Assembly (NCBI RefSeq): GCF_963583255.1
Contig: NC_084807.1
Coordinates: forward strand, 5,312,872-5,376,871
DNA: 64,000 nt
Direction: 5' to 3'
DNA from: Pyrus communis
Lineage: Eukaryota > Streptophyta > Magnoliopsida > Rosales > Rosaceae
In this document: positions 34,435 through 47,789 of the stretch, in pieces
How positions within the stretch are numbered: position 1 is the first letter of the stretch
How the letters are laid out: the number at the start of each line of letters is the position of its first letter
The notes under the pieces: generated by a model
What the model was told of the DNA's origin: nothing
Databases searched by the model: none
The model's input: only the letters and a program-made list of their open reading frames with translations
Position numbers and translations under genes: made by a program

Positions 34435-37400
34435 ATGGGTGTGAAACAAGACGGTGGCACTATTGACATTGTGCCTGCAATGGAACAGGTACGCGTGAAA
34501 ATCAACTGATTATAATTTTATTACGGAAATCAACTGGTTATATTTTTTTTTGTAGCAGTCCCACAAGATCTGCTTGCAGTCATGATTCTACTCAATCTCA
34601 TCGAATATGTTTGTTAGATGTTTTGTTATTTGGAGATTTTCGAGTTTTGATATTTTGGTATTTTAGTTATGATGGCTCTTGATTAAGCCCTCACCTTTTG
34701 TGCATTGCACTATTTAACTCACCAACGTGAGAGCTGAACTCTAGGATCTTATGTGCACATAATTTTCTTAAAAGGGGAATGAGAAAATAAAATGGGCAGT
34801 ACCTTAATTTGCAGGAGAAGATTTCTGATGAGTTAGATAAGAGAGTGAAGAAGTTTCTTAGAGGAGCAGAAGCAAATTTGGAGGTATGGCCTAGAAACTT
34901 TGAGTTTTCATGAAACTTATGTGTGTTTATTTGTCACTGCATCTTGGATTTTTTGTGTTTTCAGGGCTTGAAAGATAAGAAATTGAAGGGTCAACTTGCT
35001 GTTAGAGAAGAATTGTATGGAAAATCTGCACACGCTGCTGCCAAGGCTGAGAAGGTGATTTGTTTTCCTTAATGTGATATGTTGGTCTGTTCAAACTTTT
35101 ACGGAAGGGAAAAGAATCTTACATAGAGTCATGCTCTAGCAGTAGACTGGACTTTGTACACTCTCTTTTCCAGTCGTGCACTGTTGTATTACATTTTTCT
35201 CTAATTTACTGGATTTAGTTTATACAAGCGATCTTCTACATGAAATCTTGCTTCCCCTGTTCTTTTAGTCCATGTAATACTGATAACAATTGATTTGAAT
35301 GTTTGTTTTGTTTTTTATCAAAATTATCAGTGGCTTCTACCAAGTGAGGGAGGCTATTTGGAGACTGAAGGCATAGAGAAGACATGGATGATCAAACAAG
35401 AATCAATTGCTCGTGAAGTAGATATCTTAAGCTCAAGAAGTCAATATGATATTGTCTTACCAGGTTGAAACCCAAGCCTTATTATTGATCTCTAATGATG
35501 TTTTAGTCGGTCGGAGTTTTTCATTAAAACTTTGTTGTTTTCCTTATTGAAGTTTAAATTTTGCATGGATTGTATCTGGTGTGTCTTTCTCATATCAGTT
35601 ACGAAAATTTTGGTTCACCTGGTCTAAACAAAACTAGTCTGTCTGAATTTTTCATTGAAACTTTATTCTTCACCTTATTGAAGTTAAGAGGCGGCATGTA
35701 CTATATCTTGTTGTGTGTCTTTCTCATATCAGTTATGCAAATTCTGGTTTAGCTGGCCGAAGAAAATTTAGGTTTAGAATGACCTGAACTTGGACTCAGA
35801 TAGTTCCTTACTTTTTTATGCATTAGCTCTTATCATGCAGATGACTCCATTTCATGTTATTGTCGTTGTCTAATTCACTTCATTGTACACCAATTTATTT
35901 AGTAATACGAACCACCTGAACCACTGTTATTTTTGGTAAGACAAATTCTTTCTTACAATCCATAGGCTTGAGATTAAATTAATTACTGAATTGTCTGGAT
36001 AACTGTGCTTAAATTGTTTATTTTGAACTGCCTAATTAGGAGCCAGTCCAGGATATTGAAAACTCACTTGACTATCACATGGCTGCTTAAAAGATTACTA
36101 GGGACATAACTTTCATCTACCAATTCCAATAGTGAACGGAATATAAAATGCAAAAAAATTCAAATAAAAGATAAGCAACTAAAATCTGAAGCTGACTACA
36201 ACCCAAGCCAAGGTGGTTACCCGCTAGGTCTTGGGAATGCCTTGTAAATGCTCCCACATCACTGAAATTACTCTAATATGTGTAACTGAACCATAACTCT
36301 TGACTTCAGATCTCGGTCCATACACGCTGGATTTCACCTCAAGTGGTCGATATATGGCAGTTGGTGGACGCAAGGGCCATCTGGCTATTCTAGACATGAA
36401 AAATATGAGCCTGATCAGAGAGATTCAGGTATCTTGGGCAGTATGAGTTCAAAATAAAATAGCCAAACTATAGTTTTGACACTCAGTACAGATACTTTCT
36501 TAGCCTGATGTTGTGACCTTGTGTTACACAAAATTGTCCATCTCTTGCTGTATTGATTTAGATGTGATCCCATGTCGTAGTCTTCATATGTGAAATTTGA
36601 ATATATTAGTGGTGAATTTAATGGCCTAGATAGGATGCTGAACTTTGTAACAAGCATTTTAAGTTTTTATTGTTTGTTGAAACTAGTTACCTTCTGTAGT
36701 TTGTATAAAAGTAGTGGGAAGAAAGAATGAAATTCATTATGCAAGTATATTTTAAACAATTAATCTTTGCACCTTATCAAGTTGTGTGATTGTTAAGGTT
36801 TGAGTCAAATTATTGGTTCAATTTCATTGGAGTTTTTTATTGTCTAAATGTGAAAGTTGTGTTTTGAGTCAAATCATCGGTTATATGTCATTGGAGTTTC
36901 TACTGTCTAAATGTGAAAGTAGCATGAAAGTTGTGTGATTGTTACGTTTTGAGTCAAACTATCGATTAGTGTGAAACATGTTTTTCTCTGTGTTTAAGAA
37001 TATGCTGGAGTGTTGGGAGCTTCTTTTATTTGTAACTCAGGGTTTGACTGGAACATTTGACCGATTACCCAATTGTTTTTGTTCAGGTTAGAGAAACAGT
37101 GCGTGATGTGGCGTTCTTGCACAATGAATTGTTCTTTGCTGCTGCTCAGAAAAAGTATAAAACTGTTTTCTGCACTTAATGTTATTTATGTTGGTAATCT
37201 TTCAACATTTACGGGTAGATTATGAAATGGCTGTTATAAATGGAAATTTGCTTCCGTTGCATGTGATTGTATTGCCAAACATTAATATCCCTGTCTTATA
37301 TTTGTATTTATTTATTTTTATTTAGAAAAACGGATGACTACTCAGATATTTTTAGAACCTGGTCGTCTACCTTTCAACTTACATGTTGGTTCAGTGAGTT

Positions 37401-39742
37401 ATACATTTATTTTGCAACCATATTTTTCTATTCTTGGTGGTTGCGTGATGATGAATTTTACTCCCGTTTTACATACACTGAGTTGGCCGATGAACTCCAT
37501 AAAGAGGCATTCTTCTTGCTAATTAGCAGTGCTTAAAATATTTTACTCTGCACTTAATGCTACTACAATCATGATACAGGTGCAATGCTTGGTTTATGTT
37601 GCTGAAAACTATTTTGTCATTGTAGTTATCCTTCTGCTTCTATTTCCAAACAAAGTTCTGTAGGGCTCATCCTACTGTACTTATTCAACCATTATAACAC
37701 TCATGTTTCTTAACAATCCATTACAATCTATCGTGTTTTTTTGGGTCATGTACAGCTTATTTTGTCTTGCAACATGAATGTTTACAAGAGTTGGATTTAT
37801 AAGCAGCCCGCATTTTGTAATTGGTATCTGTAGTCTGTACTAGTTTATGTTCTTCTTAAGTTTTCCTGAATGTTGTTGTGCTACATAAGATTGATGTTTA
37901 TCTTATTTAGTATGGCTAACCATTTTCATTAACAACAGGTATCCATATATTTATAATCGCGATGGTACTGAGCTTCACTGCTTAAAGGTCAGTATACAGT
38001 AATGAATAGATTGTGTCTCAACACTCGGCTCACAATCCTGCAATCGTTTTAAAGGCTTTCCTCAACTATTAGCAACACATAACTAATTACTCTAAATATT
38101 GCAAGTGCAATTTTCATTTCCCATGTCTCTGTTTGAGTTGTCTTATTACAATGTATGTATTATGAACCAGCTAGTCAATTATTTCTTGACTTATGTTTCT
38201 GACGAGTCTGTATTATAGATGGAATAGAGTTTTAAAGCTCTCCAGATAGGTCTGTGATGGTCTGTGAGAGTTGAAGCATTTTAAGATTGCACTCAAACCA
38301 TAATCTGTGATTCCTTGTCTTTTCATAAATAGATGCATAATCTGTCCTCAGTTCACAACTAAAAGAAATTTTCTGAACTGTGATTTGCCGCTGTAAAAAG
38401 CACTGGTATTCTGTTAATATAGTGGTTAAGGTAAATTCTTAGGCAGATCAGGTTAAACATGTCAAGTAATAGGAAATGAAGCCTCCATAACTGGGCCAGA
38501 GTCTTTAAAGTCAGTTGCGTACTTGCCTTGATTTTATGTGTAATTGTGCTCTGGACCTTGAGTTCTAGGAATCAGTGCTCCTCATATATGTAATATTCTG
38601 ACAGACCAAAGAGTTCCTTGTGATCATGTTGTCTCCCTTTATAGTCAAGTGGATGATTTCAGATGCATTGTTATGGAACTAAAGTCATACTTCTTATCAT
38701 ATAGGAACATGGCGCAGTTTTAAGGCTTCAATTTCTGAAAAACCACTTCCTCTTGGCATCGGTAAACAAATTTGGGCATCTTCGTTATCAGGATGTAACA
38801 ATGGGCAGGATGATAGGTAGTTACAGGACGGGCTTAGGCCGTACTGATGTGATGCAGGTGAACCCCTACAACGGGGTTGTTGCTTTGGGTCATTCGGGTG
38901 GTAAAGTTTCCATGTGGAAACCTACAAGCTCTGCTCCCCTCCTGCAGAGGCTGTGTCACAAGGGGCCCATCTCAGCGATGGCATTTCATCCTAATGGCCA
39001 TCTCATGGCCACAGCTGGGAAAGAGAAGAAAATCATGCTTTGGGATTTGAGGAAACTTCAGGATGAGCCAATTCAAACTTTACCGGGCCATGCATCGACT
39101 TTGGATTTCAGTCAGAAAGGTCTGCTTGCTCGTGGATGTAATTCATATGTGCAGATCCTGGGAGATTTTTCTGGGTCTCAGAACTACGAGAATTATATGG
39201 GCCATGGAATGATTAAAGGTTACCAAATAGGAAAGGTGTTGTTTCGACCTTACGAAGATGTTCTGGGCATAGGGCACTCCATGGGGTGGTCTAGTATTCT
39301 AATTCCTGGTTCTGGGGAACCCAACTTTGATACCTGGGTGGCGAATCCATTTGAAACATCTAAACAGAGAAGAGAGAAGGAAGTGCACTCTCTACTCGAC
39401 AAGCTCCCACCTGAAACAATCATGTTGAATCCCACAGAGCTTGGCACTGTGAAGACTCAGAGGAGGAAAGAGAAGCGAACAAAGGAGGAGAAAGAGGCAG
39501 AGATGGAAGCTGCTTTGGAAGCTGTCAAGGGCATTGAACCGAAGAAGAAAACAAAAGGGAGGAATAAGCCGAGTAAGAGGGCCAAGAAGAAGCAAGAGAT
39601 GATTGTGAGTGCCAAGAGGCCTTTCTTGGAGCAACAAAAGAAAGAGGAAGAACAAGCTACTAGGAAGAAGCAGAAAGTAAGCGAGCAAGTAGAACAACCA
39701 ACAGCTTTGCAACGGTTTGTTCGCAAGAAAGCAGCTACATGA
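34435..39742 (+). CDS. UTP7: UTP7 / WDR46 (BING4), SSU processome WD40 protein
   Basis: Eight coding exons: 34435-34488, 34815-34883, 34965-35054, 35331-35463, 36310-36428, 37087-37154, 37939-37987 and 38705-39742, giving 539 residues in one frame. UTP7 is a nucleolar WD40 protein of the small-subunit processome, acting in early 18S pre-rRNA processing. Exons 1-4 encode a charged N-terminal extension, with KKLKGQLAVREELYGKSA and WLLPSEGGYLETEGIEKTW. Propeller repeats follow (LDFTSSGRYMAVGGRKGHLA, AFHPNGHLMATAGKEKKIM, MLWDLRKL). The BING4 C-terminal domain begins near residue 370 (FRPYEDVLGIGHSMGWSS, PGSGEPNFDTW, VANPFETSKQRREKEV), and a Lys/Glu-rich tail of about 90 residues carries nucleolar-type basic clusters. 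The last exon holds almost two thirds of the protein. All introns are GT..AG. The upstream telo-box and site II cluster fit a ribosome-biogenesis gene. Confidence 0.95.
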
Positions 39743-41000
39743 CTGTGCTAATCTAGGTATCGTTTCTATGTTGTATTTTATTTATTTCAATGTTACTCGT
39801 CAATGATTTTTCTTTTTGTATTAGAGGTAGAATGTGTTGCAAAATTTTGTTTTCGTTTTATATATCGGAAACTTCTCCTTTTCTGTAAGAAGATAAACAT
39901 TCGAAATTCTATATCCCAAGGGGAATGTTTGTTTTCTATTACAAGTGTTATTATTGTTCTAAACTACACTAAGCGGAGGGATATGATTTGAACCCGAGAC
40001 ATAAGAGATGTTTGATAGGCAGAATTAAGAATTCAATCCATGTTTGCTGGCTATGAATTCAGTCAATCTTTGGTGGTTATTCGGATTGGAAGGTTTTTCT
40101 GCTATGCACTGTGGAGCATGGTACCGTTAGAGTCTTTGGACGTTTTGAACAAGTACAGAAACAGAAATCCTCCACCCTCCGAAATTCTATATTATACTCC
40201 GGAGCATGGTAGAATTTTTGCAGATTGATTCGTGAGTCTGGTTTTACTCTGACCTGCTTTGCACCTGCTTGATCTTTTTAGCCTCTGTTCTTTTGGTGGG
40301 TTTATGCAGGGCTATTTTTCAATCACGTATGCTTCTCAAAATTGAACCAAATCAGAAAGCGCTTAATCCGTTGGATTCATATGGTTCATTCCAAATTTAA
40401 AGTGTTTGTGGTACTGGTTACGGTGCATCGTCGGAGAATGATAAGGAGAACCAGAAAGTAGAACAAAAAAAAAGCACACAAAGAAAAAGATTGCTGTCGT
40501 TCCACTAGTTAGAAAGACCCAAATGACCAAATCACGTTTACAGACTTCTCATTCGAGGACTGATCAAATCATGTTTACAGACTCATGATTTCGAAAATGA
40601 CTTACATAACATGAGTATAACGCTATGGTAACATTATGTGTCAATGAAATAAAAACATAAAGTTTTTTTTCCCCGTACCTTTATTTCATTAGCATTAGAC
40701 ACCTTGTGATGATGACCTTGTGCCACATAACTTGTCATCCATAATGAGAGCATTTTTGCTCACCACATAAATTGTCATCCATTATGAGAGCATTTTTGTT
40801 CACCATCCTCATTTAGATATATAATCATCATACACCTAATCATTTACAACGTATCATTTTACTTAACCTAACCTTGGTTAAGTTTTTTCAAAAATTAAAA
40901 AGTATTATTTAATACGAAAGTTAACTAACTACGGATTTCAAATCCAAAACATTTAATTTTTAATTTGAAAAAAGTTCTCGCAATCCGTGATTTATTACTG
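39743..41000. other. UTP7 3' region and spacer to VTE5
   Basis: No coding feature is recognised. The spacer holds the 40-bp duplication at 40723-40802 and AT-rich sequence that should include the VTE5 promoter. A 62-codon frame at 40040-40228 has no recognisable content. Confidence 0.5.
40723..40802. repeat. Two tandem 40-bp copies upstream of VTE5
   Basis: Unit 40723-40762 (CCACATAACTTGTCATCC... to TTTTTGCTCA) is repeated at 40763-40802 with few changes. The duplication is about 0.4 kb upstream of the VTE5 start codon. Confidence 0.85.
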
Positions 41001-41098
41001 GAACATCAGCTAGTGGCAAGTTGGTTCATCATTTAAAACTATATGCCTACGCCGTAAAGACAGTTGAGCTTAATGCAACACTCCACACTGAATTCTCA

Positions 41099-41120
41099 CC
41101 TCTCTCTCTCTCTCTCTCTA
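41099..41120. repeat. (CT)n tract in the VTE5 5' leader
   Basis: About ten CT units lie 65-85 bases upstream of the chosen start codon. CT-rich leaders near transcription starts are common in plants. Confidence 0.85.
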
Positions 41121-41182
41121 AATTCTCAACAATTAGTCAGTCAGTCTCGCTATCCAGATTCCAAATAGATCGATCTAGTTTA

Positions 41183-43862
41183 ATGACGAATCTCTTATCC
41201 TTCACCCCAACAACTCCTCTTTTCCGCCACCTCTCCGTTTTCTCTGTCGTGCGCCGTCGCCACAACCCCACCACCCTCAAGTCTCCACCACATACCCTCT
41301 CACAGTCACCTCTCAACGTCCTCTACCGTGCGCCGCACCCTCCCCCACGCCCCTCCCGCTCCGCGTCCGCTCTACCCGCCCCCGCCGATGGCCTCATGCA
41401 GGACGCCGGAGCCACCGCCGTCGTACTCGCCGGCGCCTACGGCCTCGTCCTCTGCTTCGATAATCTCACGCAGCGAAATCTTCTCCGACAGGTGATTTTG
41501 CTCCCTCCCATTAATTTTCTTCATGTATTGTTTACCATTATTTTTTCCATTTTATTTAAAATATTTTTTATTTTATTTTTGCTACTGTTGGTCATGCACA
41601 GTTGCACACAGCTTCAAAAGTCTGAAAAGTTGAAGCTACGAGGGGATTGTGTTGTCTGCTCTCTTATTTTCATACTTTTTTCATGTTTTGTTATTTGTGT
41701 GATCATAATTAAATTATGTTAATATTTTATATTCTTATTATTTTTTGTTTTATTATTTTTATAAAAAATTAATATAAATTATTGACGTGGTTTAACCGTA
41801 ATCACACATTACATGAGAATATAAGAAGAGTATAGGAAGAGTATGAAAATGGGAAGGAAGACAATCCACTCTCACTCTTTCTGTTTTTACCGGCGACAAC
41901 GTGGTACTAGTTTGTTTTTAGCAAGTGAATAGTAGGATGGTTGTCTTGCCTGTCAGAAAATAATATGAAAATAGAAAGAAAAATAATGGCATAATCTTCG
42001 ATTTTCATTTGAGGTTTAAATTGATTTTCATTTTTGTATGAATAGCTGTTGAATATAGTTGATTTTATATTAGGGTAAGTCCAATTACAAACAAATGAAA
42101 CATAATTGTCTCGTTTGGTCTCTATGATTGGATTGGAATGGATAACTCACTATATTTAACGTATACTGAAGGTAGAGGTGAATGATTTTTCCTTTTGAGG
42201 GAATTAGAAGCTTAGAAGGGGATTAGACGTAAAGAAAACTTACCCGTTCTAATCCTTTCATTTTGGAAGGGATTGAAATTAATGTTTCTTTAACGAGTAT
42301 TCCATCTTCTACCATTGAGTGGGGCACAACTTTTCCATTTCTTCCTTGAACATACCTTGAATATAGTGGGTTCCATTCAATCCAATACCAAACAAGGACA
42401 ATAAGAAACGTTAATTCTAAGATATGGAGGAACTTCGGTCTTGTTCATAAGGGGCATAAGTATAACCCAATGTTTATACAAGAAGAGTGAACCAAACTAT
42501 AAGCTAGACAATGGAGAAAATAAAGGAATTAATCAATCAACGGAGTTAACTAAACAAAGAAGTAAATTTTGACGAAACGAGAGCTGGAGACAATGGAGGG
42601 ATCCCGTCCTTCTAGCATTACTCTTTAAATTGTACACCTAAATCATTAGTAGCATGCATTGTTGTTTACAGTTCTTCTTTGCTTACTTTGAATGCAGAAT
42701 TTAAGCAGAAAATTGGTGCATATATTATCTGGGATATTCTTCATGCTTTCCTGGCCAATTTTCAGGTATCCTTTTGCTCTTTTGACACAAAATCTCTTGT
42801 ACTGTTTCTTGTTCATTAATTTATACCACCAGTGGACAGTGAGTTCTACAAGGTTCCCTGACTACTTGAGCTGATCATCGCTTTAATCCTAGAATAGCAC
42901 CTCAACCGATGCTCGTTACTTTGCCTCTGTGGTTCCCCTTGTCAATTGCTTGAGGCTTCTTCTTCACGGCTTCTCCTTGGTCCCCAATGAAGGACTCGTC
43001 AAATCTGTCACGAGAGAAGGAAACCCAAAGTAATTTTTTGTTTCTAAATATCTAACCTTATTCTATGAAGCTGATCATGTCTATTTTCATAAAGGTAGTG
43101 TGCTTTGACTTCTGTTTTCACATCTGCAGGGAGTTGCTTAGAGGTCCTTTGTATTATGTTCTCATATTGATCTTATGTGCTCTTGTGTTTTGGCGTGAGT
43201 CTCCCGTTGGACTGATCTCCTTGGCAATGATGTGCGGTGGGGATGGTAACTCCTCAAGTTTCTCCATCATATTCACCCGTCTCTTACACATTCTTCCATA
43301 CAACCATTGTGTCTGTCTCTCAAGAAGAACTTACATGCAACTGGTTTACTACCACTCTCTCTATCTATATCTGCAACCCTCATAGTGAACCCGTTGCTGG
43401 AAAGTTTTGGTCTTGTCTCTCTGGTCCGGACATCTCATGTGATGAGAGAGATAGACGAGTGGTTGTATACTACTCATGGTGCGGAAGAAAAACCCCTGTT
43501 AATTTTCCTCCCTCCATTAGTGCAATTATAACCATTTCAATTTCTCTGTTGACTTTATAGGTGTTGCTGATATCATGGGAAGAAAGTTTGGGTCGATAAA
43601 GATCCCTTATAATCCAAAAAAGAGTTGGGCTGGTAGCATATCGATGTTTCTTTTTGGGTTCTTGATTTCCATGGGGATGCTCTATTATTACTCCTTTCTG
43701 GGATATTTCGAACTGAATTGGATCCAGACAGCTGAAAAGGTAGCGTTCGTTGCTTTGGTGGCAACACTTGTGGAGTCTCTTCCAATTACAGAGGTATTAG
43801 ATGACAACATATCTGTTCCATTGGCAAGCATGGCAGCAGCATATTTGAGTTTCTCTTTGTAG
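41183..43862 (+). CDS. VTE5: Phytol kinase, chloroplastic (VTE5)
   Basis: Five exons, 41183-41491, 42698-42765, 42898-43029, 43130-43245 and 43561-43862, join in one frame to 308 residues (Arabidopsis VTE5 about 304). The enzyme phosphorylates phytol freed from chlorophyll, using CTP or UTP, and feeds phytyl phosphate to tocopherol synthesis in chloroplast membranes. A Ser/Thr/Pro/Arg-rich N-terminus of about 70 residues looks like a transit peptide. Conserved blocks follow: QDAGATAVVLAGAYGLVL, SRKLVHILSGIFFMLSWPIF, TDARYFASVVPLVN, KSVTREGNPKELLRGPLYY, SLAMMCGGDGVADIMGRKFG, IPYNPKKSWAGSISM and ATLVESLPITEVLDDNISVP, with several hydrophobic segments. These favour VTE5 over the farnesol kinase FOLK. 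An in-frame ATG at 41021 would add a leader translated from a CT-repeat UTR, so I chose 41183. Exon 3 uses the acceptor AATAG; another AG five bases upstream would break the frame. Confidence 0.95.
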
Positions 43863-46411
43863 CTTGTTTGTTCTACTCCAATTCATCTCCCAAATTCCAT
43901 ATCATCTGGTTCGATGATTCATTACGTACTATGGAGATTAGAGGAGCAGAGGAGCAGCTGTCGTCGAGCTCTGCAGGGACTGCGACTGCATACATAGTCC
44001 AAGCCACATTCCTTGAGCTCTATGGACACATTAGCAAAGACATACAGCAAAGCACAAAACCAACCAGCTTTGACTTGGGTAAGTGTCTTTGTTAACAATT
44101 TTCAGTGGATACTGTATGTTCAAGGTCCGATCAATTTTGATTGGTGTTGGTATTTTGGCGGATTGGGCAGCCGACCCCACTTGGTGGGAAAAGGCTTTAT
44201 TGTTGTTGTTGGATTGGATCCTAAAATTCCAAAACCGAGAAGTTTGGATCAGATAGCAGATTTTCTTCTAATTCTTGCACCTCTAATATCGTTTGTATTA
44301 GTTGTATCAAAAAAATGTCGTTTGTATTAAAGAAAAAATCATGGAAAATCTTCTCGCATCTTATTTTTTTATTCTCAAGAACATACATAAATATAGATCG
44401 AGTAGGTTTTGAATAAAACAAAAATTTTAGGAAGCATTCGACCCACAATGCTTGACCTTACAAAGTTTAGCTGGGCTTGTTGCCTGAGCCCGGGGTTGCT
44501 TTGCTTAGCCCAAAGATCCAAAAACATGATTTATCTCTAACATTTTTTTTTTAAAACAAATAATATTATTTACACTAAGGGAATGGATGAGCTTAGCCTT
44601 ACAATGGACTAGCAATAATTTGGTTTAAATTCACATTTGGAGAGAATTGAACCTAAGACCTCTCGCTTACAAGTGAAGAGGAATATTAAACCGTAATGCT
44701 AAGTAGCATCTCTAACATTATTAGTAAACAGAAATGTTCTCCTCATGTGGTCCATGGATTTGATAGATAAAGTTTTCATCTTTAACCCACCGTGTCCTGT
44801 CAAACACTCTCTCATCTTCGTAATCCAGCTTTAAAGTAATTATATCACAAGAAATAAAAACAAAAAAGCTCTCTTGATAATCAGGTGATAAAGAAATACA
44901 CGGTCACTCGTTCTTAAATTTAATATCAATGGTGGGCTTTAATGTTTTATTCTCAATTCTTGATATTAAATCCAACAGTAGGTGACTAAGAGAACGACAA
45001 TGTAATGTATTAGCAAAGCTACTTCCTTGTACAATACTAAGTACTGGTTTGGGATTTACTTAATTTTTCAAAAAGCAGCTGTGAAAAAAAATCTGGGTTG
45101 CAAAATGAGTTTGGTAATGAAAAAATCTGCTTTTGTTCAAAATTATGGGCCAAAATAATCAGAAAAGCCGAAGCAGCTTCTCAAAACCGGATGAGCGGTA
45201 ACCACTTAATGAAGGTTACTAAATGGCAATAGTATCCTCACATATTTAACAAAATGTGTTCGACCCCTCCCCAATTCCTCTCTAGGAAACACCACCCCCA
45301 GTCACCCACCGACCACTACTCAACCTCCACAGCCAGTCCTGGCTTCCCCTTTCCCCCTTTCACATTTAACAAAATGTTTATATGAATTTTTCTAGTTCAC
45401 TCACCTGGTGACATCTGTGTACAATTAATAAATTTAATTAATTATTTATATGCATGGACCGGACATTTGCGTTTTGATTTAGTATCTGAAAATGATTTGT
45501 TTTGTTTGTAACTTTTTAAATGCAAGCATGCAAAAAACAAGTAGACTTTGAATACCATTTTGGTTTGGTATTCTAATGATTTAGTATTCCGAACCGTAAA
45601 CCGGCATGAACCGAACCAAAATTATCGTGAATCGAACCGTACTGTTTTAGTAGTAGTTTTAAACGGAACAACACTGAACCGAATCTTTGATATTTTCCGG
45701 TTCCAGTTCCGATTTGAGGGTGGAACCGGGCGGAATCGAATGGTGCCCACCCCTACCTATGTGGTCGCCACTAAGGGTTCGTTGCTACTATCATATCTGT
45801 GATAGATCTGCATTGGTGGTGTTTTGTTTGTTCGTGTTTGTGGTAGCCATGTAAGGGTGTATTCTACTTTGTTTTTTTTTGTGCAAATTCATTACAGATC
45901 AATTTCTTGGTCACTGAAGTAATCTACTTAATTAGCACCTTTGTATTTATTTGTATTGAGCAATGAAATGCCACTCTATCGTTTCATGTAAAAAAGAATT
46001 ATGTCGAGAAATGTTATCATTTTTTTTTATCATGAGATATGTTAGCATTAGTCATTAAGTAAATTATTAAAAACCATAGTTAGTTCAGCACTCGTTGATT
46101 AATTAATGAATATAGTTGTACAAGCAGATATTAGGAATCAAACCTTTTAACCGCACTTGGTTTAGTGATATTTTATTGTTTTTGTTTAATCATTGAAAAA
46201 AGCTCCGAGTTTAAATCACCTTCTCCATCCTTTGAAACAAATTTATGTAAGAGTATCTCTAACAATACTAGCTAAATTTTTATTATTATAGCTAGTCAAA
46301 TAACCCAAATACTAATTTGGCTAGCCGCCACTTCCAACAATACTATCTAGCCCACGAAAAATGCAACTTTATTTTGCCACAGCAATTTTACAATCAATTT
46401 ATTAGAGGTTG
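43863..46411. other. VTE5 3' flank: non-genic stretch with transposon debris
   Basis: It holds the RTE 3' end near 44155, a weak relative of the Harbinger-like MITE around 45040-45200 (CTGGTTTGGGATTT, AAGCAGCTGTGAAAAAA), and a block rich in GAACCG/CCGAAC words (45590-45760) of a kind common in plant intergenic DNA. Open frames at 43868-44095 and 44013-44330 show no recognisable domain. Confidence 0.5.
44155..44205 (+). mobile_element. 3' terminus of an RTE-type LINE
   Basis: AGCCGACCCCACTTGGTGGG, then AAAGGCTTTATTGTTGTTGTTGG, matches the 3' ends of the two RTE copies in SEC5 introns (21790-21835, 23795-23830). Only the last 50 or so bases are recognisable. Confidence 0.6.
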
Positions 46412-47310
46412 TGTTGGTTGCCTGGATCTCATGGCTATTCCTGCAAGTAAGTCTTGCTTCCTATATTTGTATATTAATACTACATGTTGACAACGATATA
46501 ATATATAAATGTAGTCTAGTGATCTGGTTGATCAGGTTCTTTAAGTGTCTAAATTCTAACATGTGGTATCAGAGCCAGGTTAGTTGAAACCAATAATGCA
46601 AAGTTTGTTGAAGAGTACCAATCAATGCTTTCTCATTCCAAAAATAGTTATGTATTTGAGGAAATGGATGTAATGGAAATGAATACTGACAATGGTGCCA
46701 CAGTTTTAACTTTGCCTGCAACTGTTGTATCCAATAGTTCATTCACACAAGCTCAAATAGAGCCTTCTGCACTCATTGATCAGAATCTTCCTTCATTTAG
46801 TTCTACACCAGTTTCAATTACACAAGAACCAGCAGTACCATCTCCAATTTCTACATCAACTGAGCATGCAGGACCATCCAATGTTGCAGCATCCTCCACT
46901 ACTGCAACACTGAGGAAATCACAAAGAACTAGAAGATCTGCATTGTCTAGTGATTATGTGACTTATCTTAATGTGATTGAGTATGATATTTGAGATGAGG
47001 ATGATCCAACTAACCATAAAGAGGCCATGGAAAGTGCACAAGCTTCTTTATGGTATGCTGCCATGCAGGAAGAATTGTGCTCAATGGAAAAGAATGGAGT
47101 CTGGACCCTAGTTGAGGGATGCACAGATATGAATCCTATAGGGAATAAGTGGGTTTTCAAGACCAAACGGGATTCCAATGGTAATGTTGAGAAGCTCAAA
47201 GCCAGATTAGTGGCAAAAGGTCATGGTGGCAGAACCTTTGACAAAAGCAATACATGTTACGGCCTTCCAAAGGCATGTTGCGAGCATGGGTTTGCGAACA
47301 TGCCTTGATC
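46412..47310 (+). mobile_element. Gutted Ty1/copia remnant: LTR, PBS and part of RT
   Basis: A 150-bp LTR candidate (46412-46561, TGTTGG...CTAACA) is followed two bases later by TGGTATCAGAGCC (46564-46576), the initiator-Met tRNA primer-binding site used by most plant copia elements. The next coding sequence is already the integrase-to-RT linker (LRKSQRTRRSALSSDYVTYL) and the RT start (AMQEELCSMEKNGVWTLVEG, PIGNKWVFKTKRDSNGNVEK, KARLVAKG). Gag, protease and integrase core have been deleted. A TGA at 46991-46993 interrupts the frame, and similarity ends at about 47222. No 3' LTR was found. Confidence 0.8.
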
Positions 47311-47789
47311 ATGTTTGAATGTGGGAGTAAGGTACGTTATCCTTACTCACATTAATGAATTTATATTTATGCAGCAATGTTGTTTGGTGTAGTTTCAAAC
47401 TTCATAACTGATGTGTACTGCATGCGTTTTGTTATTTCAAGTTTTCATGAAAAGTTTTGGCAATGCAGAAAACATAACGAATACATAAATGTATTAAAAG
47501 AGACCAATCTTATGTGGGAGGATTCCTGGTACCATTGAAGATTCCTACTGAAGTTCCCTAAATTACAATGTCAGCACTTACCTTAATCAGTTTGTGATTC
47601 TAGAGTACTTATACAATATTTTATGTATAATGTTTTCTTGAGTTCAATTGATAAGCCCGTGTTTGATTGTAAAAGTCATTATGATTAACATAAGTCAGTG
47701 ATCACCTTGGTTGTCTTAACATATATTTTGCATATGGTTTAATTATACTCATGTGGGAGGATGTAAGGTTTTCAAAGGAATGTGAGTTA

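Noticed and set aside
39250..39726. Minus-strand frames opposite the last UTP7 exon
   Set aside because: Shadows of the Lys/Glu-rich coding sequence.
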